A stretch of 64,000 nucleotides of DNA from Clitopilus passeckerianus (lineage: Eukaryota; Basidiomycota; Agaricomycetes; Agaricales; Entolomataceae): positions 368,401 through 432,400 of the forward strand of contig CALYLX010000057.1 of assembly GCA_944990035.1 (NCBI GenBank), given 5' to 3'. Within the stretch, counting starts at the first letter, position 1. Each line of letters begins with the position of its first letter. Under the pieces are notes generated by a model, which worked only from the letters and a program-made list of their open reading frames with translations, was not told where the DNA came from and did not search any database. Made by a program: the position numbers and the translations under genes. Below, piece by piece: positions 59,615 to 64,000 of this stretch.

Positions 59615-61506
59615 TTAGGAAGCATGAGCAGCCTCTTTTTGGGATTCGAGGACCCTTCGTATTTCGAGTGCGTCCTCGGAGGCGATTCTCCGGATTTCAA
59701 GCTACGCCGACCAAGTTAGCATGATGTAAACCCGAAAGGTATGATGATAAAGTACTAACCCTTGGGGGTTCGTCACTGCTCAGGTCAGAGAACCGACCGC
59801 TATCTGGCGGTGAATGGGTGTTAGATACACCATTCATTGCTGTGGTACTCTCATCGCTTGGTGGGCTGGGCTTTCGGCGAACGCGTCGGACGGGCGAGGG
59901 AGTGATGACCTCTTGGTATTTCTCGGCTACGATTGTTTCTCTGCTGTTCAAATTTGAGAGCATGGCGTTGAAGTAGACTGGAAAGAAGGCACTCGTTGAT
60001 ACCGTGAATGGAATGAGAGTGAGAGGTTATACGCACGCTTGCTAAGAGTGAAGTAGATGCCCAGGAAGGTATATTCCCGTGGCCAGACCGAATACGTGAC
60101 CAGGGTGGCGATTGAGGCCAGTCCAGCAATCAGAGCTAAAAATGGATATCAATCAGTGTCAGCACATAAAATCATACTTTTTAACACGTACCGCTGTTGA
60201 TCACCAGTTGGACGATTGTATTGAGGAAAGAACTAGGTCTGAATTAACATGATGAACAGAAGAATGTTACACACTAGCCACTGTCTAACGTACCTGAGGC
60301 CAAAACGAGTCCTACTAGCAAGGAGGAGGAGAGGCCCGACCACAATTAGATCGGCGGCGACTCCTGCTGAAAGAGTAAAATAGATCAGGTACTATAGAAT
60401 CCAAAATTAGAGTGGTTAGGTGGATCCTTCAAGTTGAGGGCTTGGCGTACATTGATCTTATGCAAGTCCGCAAAAGTTTTGATGTCCCATTGGAATACTC
60501 GGACGCCACCCGCTAATATTAGTACGTCAGTGGATTCTTGTCAATCCCTGCTCATGACCTCTTACCGATTCCAGTCGCTAATGAATCACTTGAGTATGTC
60601 AAGTGTGAAAAGCCAAGGTGAAGACTCACAGAAAGACAGAAGGGATGCGACGAACTAAACGGTGGTCATTGGATGGTTGTCAGGAGAAGGTTTGAAAAGC
60701 CCTTACTGTGCAGGCAAAAAGAAAAACATTGCGGTCGAGCACTATGGGGCCAATGTTAAGTCCGAAGAGGATCATGATCAGAGGAACGGCGTACTGTGGT
60801 AGATTCTTCGGGCGAAGTGTCTGGAACGAGAGTTAGTCTTTGGAGAATAACCATTTTCTCTGAGACTTACAGCCGAATGAGTGTGAGCATGACTGACTAA
60901 AAAAGAAAATTCAGGAAAACGGCTAGGAAGATCTTCAGAAGGAACTCACATTCACGAAAATGGGAGCCTTGGGAGGAAATCAGTTTACGGAAGAGGAGTT
61001 TTCAACGAACAAACTCACGATAATCGACCTGCAAGACTATTTCAGTTTTGTCAAACGGCGAGCGAAACAGGGCACGCACCATCTAGTCTCCAGTGCTGCA
61101 GCAAAATCTCCATATCTCGTCACCAGATAAAAGTAAAGAGCGTGGGTGACGAAGGCGACGTTAACTGAGTCCAGCAGCCTAAGGCCAAGGTGAGTCCGAG
61201 CATGAAAAGATTTATAGAGTCACTGTACCATAGTCCGAAAACCTGCCCAAATCGGATACCTCAGTAACGGCCAAGACGGTGAAGAACGGTGAAGAATTCA
61301 TACCACGAGCCTGAACAGAATCGAATCCCTGTCTGTCTTGCGGAAGTACGTTAAGCTCTGCACAGTCGTGACTCCATAAAAGCTATCGTTCGGGGAAAGG
61401 AATAAGCCACAACCCTTGCTGAAGATCGACTGATTGGTACTTACATGCCTGCAATCAGGTCACCCAGAAAGACTGCTCCCAGCTTGCTGTCGAGATGGTA
61501 CGACAT
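59615..61506 (-). CDS. DUF6534 seven-helix membrane protein (GPCR-like)
   Basis: Agaricomycete-specific, receptor-like family with seven predicted helices; function unknown. My model has 17 exons right to left: 61506-61445, 61382-61304, 61242-61229, 61178-61080, 61028-61019, 60967-60950, 60896-60871, 60820-60795, 60741-60707, 60654-60630, 60577-60566, 60512-60451, 60391-60294, 60238-60192, 60135-60037, 59977-59760, 59701-59615. This gives 338 residues, the family length. Family landmarks in order: LGAVFLGDLIAG; QSLTYFRKTDRDS; LLDSVNVAFVTHALYFYLV; WS; FARRIYH; QWDIKTFADL; FTLSAGVAADL; and NAMLSNLNSRE before a charged tail. Six exons are 10-26 nt long. The intron 60794-60742 must be removed to keep the normal spacing between RIYH and VRVFQ; without it a false frameshift appears. 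Confidence 0.85.
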
Positions 61507-62585
61507 GGTCACGGTTGCTTTGGCAAGAAGAAAGACGCATCCTCGAATGAAGAGAAGGTATATTAATATTCGGAGGTTGATCGTGGACGGACGGAGTACG
61601 TGTTTGAGTGGGAAGTGAGGATGTCGAGTTGATCACCCACCTCCGACACCGATGTCGGGATGTTGCCTCCTCATTTGGTGAGTCCGTGCGAACTCGTCAA
61701 ACATATCAAAGCTGGTACAGCGAGTTGGAGCGCATTAGCTGCCAAGGACGTGCATCGACAGCCCATGACATTCAATGTGGAGTGCCCTCTCAACAACTCT
61801 CAAACTCGCATTTCTGTGCAAGTGCACAATCCGTTCAAAGCGTTAGGCACTTAACTGTAATCTCGGAGAAAAGAACACTACGGAGTGGCTTCATTCATTT
61901 CAGACACGCTGCAAGAAAACGTCAAGCTGCTATCATAAAACTTGACGGTCGAGAGATTGGATTATGTGGAGCGGCATTTACCAAAACCTGGCGTTCGTTG
62001 ACGCTTAATTGGGATTTCCGGCGTACTCCTCGATGATCTTCAGATGCATGGTCTAGATTAGCATGATCTTTGATCTTCTGCGAAGGATCAACGCTGTATG
62101 AAGTCTGCACACATGGTGGCTTCGGTCAAGTGAAAATGGATGTTCGTCGGGAGGCGGTGCAATGGTCCGATTCAGTTGCGGGCGCCTAAGTCGGTGGCGC
62201 TTCATGTTGATAGCTATTTGTCAAAGGCTTCGCTGCCGTGGGTAAACGGAGAAGGAAGCGGCCCACACGGAAATCGTGTCCAGTGTCCACAGTCCTGGGT
62301 ACACTACAGGCTCAAGGGCATCCGTTCGTGATTCCTTTGCTGATAATCTGTGGGCTTATCGAGTCTCATGAAATGGGGTGCTTTCATTTACTTCTGATCG
62401 ACTTGCTTGATAGGGCCTAGGCACAGAATCAGTCAGCTTCTAACCCTTGTTACAGATGGATCATGGAAGCTGATATCTACAATTGAACTGAGCGCCCATT
62501 GTCCTTCAAATAGCTGTGGGCGGCAACTTCCAAGAATCACTTCTCCTCCTTCACTTCTCCCTCAAGAAGCTTGTGCCAACCAAGA
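61507..62585. other. divergent intergenic region, about 1.1 kb
   Basis: Promoters of the DUF6534 gene (-) and the calpain gene (+). A 64-codon frame at 61660-61854 (+) and others show no family features. Nothing else was recognised. Confidence 0.4.
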
Positions 62586-64000
62586 ATGGCCCAGGCGAAC
62601 CCTCATAGCCGTGCAGCTCGCAGAAAACTCAAGCAAGCGTTGAAGGCAACAGAGACGCAAAAGCCGGAGTCTGGCAAGGCCACCTTCTCCACAGAGCCGA
62701 AGCGCACTGGCCTGCTTGTGACAGAGGAATACGCTAAAGCCGTCGCAGAATGCAAGGCTCGCGTCGAAGAAATCGCCGCCGACTGTAGGCTGAGGAACAG
62801 AAAATTCAGGTGAGATTCGAGCAGATCCGTCGTTGTGAGATGCTCAGACCATTTCAGAGATATTGAGTTTGACCTTGAATTCGATCGGCATCGCTGCCTT
62901 CATGGCATTAGCCCAACTCAGTTCAGCCCTTCCGATGTTCAGCGCGCCACGCAGATTTTCGAGAATCCATCATTCTTCATCGACGGCGCCGATTCCAGTG
63001 ACATCCAACAGGGTGGTTTGGGTGATTGCTGGTTCTTGTCTGCGTTGGCTACTTTGTCCACCACAGACGGCCTGATTGAGAAGTTCTGTGTTGCGGTGAG
63101 TACTGGAGCCATCCTCGTTAGTTTCTCGGCCTGAACTGGAAATCCTTTAGCGCGATGAGAAAGTTGGTGTATATGGCTTCATCTTCTTCCGCGACACAAC
63201 CTGGGTTCATGTTATCATTGACGAGTACGTCTTTTCCTGCCAGGCATGCTCACTCTCGCTCACCGTCCATTCAGCTTGCTATTCACATCCATCCCGAAAT
63301 TTGAAGAGCTCAGTCTGCCAGAGCGAATGCTCTACCACAACGACAAGGACTTGTACAACCGTTCCGCCAGGAAGACCGGAAAGAGTTTGTATTTCGCCAG
63401 ATCCGGTACCCATGGCGAGACATGGGTGCCTCTGGTCGAGAAAGCGTTCGCTAAATTGCACGGCAACTTTGCTGCCTTGGACGGTGGTGAAAACGGTGAA
63501 GCAGTAGAAGATCTAACGGGGTAAGTAAATGCTCTGCTCGCCGACGCCAGTCACTCATGAATGATATACAGCGGTGTCAACACTTTCATCTCAACCAAGG
63601 ACATCCTCGATACAGACCGATTCTGGGAGGAAGAACTCTCCGAGCCAACGTTGACCGCCTCTTTGGATGCGCCTTCGACAGCCTTGACTCTAGCCGGAGT
63701 GGAATTTCAAATATCACTGTCAATGGTCTATTCGGTGGTCATGCCTACTCCGTCCTGCGGGCTGTCGAGTACAACGGCAAGCGATTCGTCATCATCCGCA
63801 ATCCTTGGGGCAAGTCGGAGTGGACTGGTAGATGGTCGGACGGGTCCAAAGAATGGACAGCTGAATGGCTTCCTGCTTTGGCGAAGATTGGGCATACCTT
63901 CGGTGACGATGGGGAATTCGTGATGGAGTGTATGTCCTTTTTTGCATTCTAAGTCCATAACTAACGCTGGTGATGCAGACAACGACTTCTTGGAGAATTG
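62586..64000 (+). CDS. calpain-like cysteine protease (C2), 3' end outside window, one apparent 1-nt deletion
   Basis: Calcium-dependent or calpain-like cytosolic protease. Exons: 62586-62809, 62858-63095, 63151-63224, 63275-63520, 63572-63929, 63979 onward (cut by the window). The catalytic triad is visible: Cys in QQGGLGDCWFLSA, His in GLFGGHAYSVLR, Asn in IIRNPWGKSEW. The N-terminal 75 residues are Lys/Glu-rich (KRTGLLVTEEYAKAVAECKA) without a known domain. Near 63640-63647 the frame changes by one base. DRFWEEELSE is read in one frame and the family sequence NVDRLFGCAFDSLDSSRSG continues in the next, as if one G were missing before CCAACG. No intron can explain it. The downstream C2-like domains are outside the window. 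Confidence 0.87.

Noticed and set aside
60742..60794. Frameshift in the DUF6534 gene after RIYH
   Set aside because: Removing an intron of about 51-53 nt (GTACGC...CCATAG) gives the normal 36-residue spacing from RIY to the FQ motif, so no lesion is needed.

Overview
This window looks like a chromosome segment from a mushroom-type basidiomycete (Agaricomycetes). Almost every gene is cut by many 45-65 nt GT-AG introns with CTNAY-like branch sites. The gene content also fits: a DUF6534 seven-helix receptor-like protein, a class I sesquiterpene synthase, Baeyer-Villiger monooxygenases, NACHT-ankyrin and kinase-like expansions, and small secreted cysteine-rich proteins. No mobile element with terminal repeats, no CRISPR array and no virus was recognised. 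Gene models below were built by hand from splice sites, reading phase and family alignments from memory, so exon ends are predictions.

Layout. 34-2702: 3' part of a NACHT-ankyrin (STAND/NLR-like) gene. 3016-7179: GRAM-TBC-EF-hand Rab GAP (GYP2/MDR1 type), convergent with 7606-9300: WDR5/Swd3. 10479-18116: three tandem paralogous kinase-like genes (the first a probable pseudokinase) with a remnant of the next gene's first exon trapped between copies two and three. 18350-19463: HDDC2-type HD phosphohydrolase. 19558-21734: bifunctional purine enzyme ATIC/Ade17. 22636-23855: sesquiterpene synthase, preceded by a degenerate ~0.5 kb tandem repeat. 25883-27300: GH16 glucanase. 27578-29656: decayed Kelch gene. 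29897-31581: intact BVMO, followed by 32270-33953: its decayed tandem copy. 34330-39895: a ~2.9 kb tandem duplication carrying two copies of an unrecognised two-exon gene. 40950-42345: single-TM basic protein, a piece of which is copied inside the duplication. 43731-47084: array of four small secreted 8-cysteine proteins. 47559-47649: intron-containing tRNA-Lys(CTT). 48134-53594: DNA polymerase alpha catalytic subunit. 53691-54946: decayed ankyrin gene. 55407-56378: flavin-reductase-like protein. 56882-59258: MFS transporter. 59615-61506: DUF6534 protein. 62586-end: calpain-like protease, cut by the window edge.

How it works together. Housekeeping genes (POL1, ATIC, WDR5, GYP2, HDDC2) alternate with accessory, duplicated and decaying genes. 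The terpene synthase, the BVMO pair and possibly the MFS transporter could serve one terpenoid route, but they are spread over about 36 kb with unrelated genes between, so this is only a hypothesis. The most novel items are the secreted 8-Cys array, the unknown duplicated gene pair, the kinase-like triad and a 5-nt microexon in the Rab GAP gene. Four otherwise intact genes, including the essential POL1, each appear to lack exactly one base. This points to consensus deletions in the assembly and means single frameshifts here should not be over-read.
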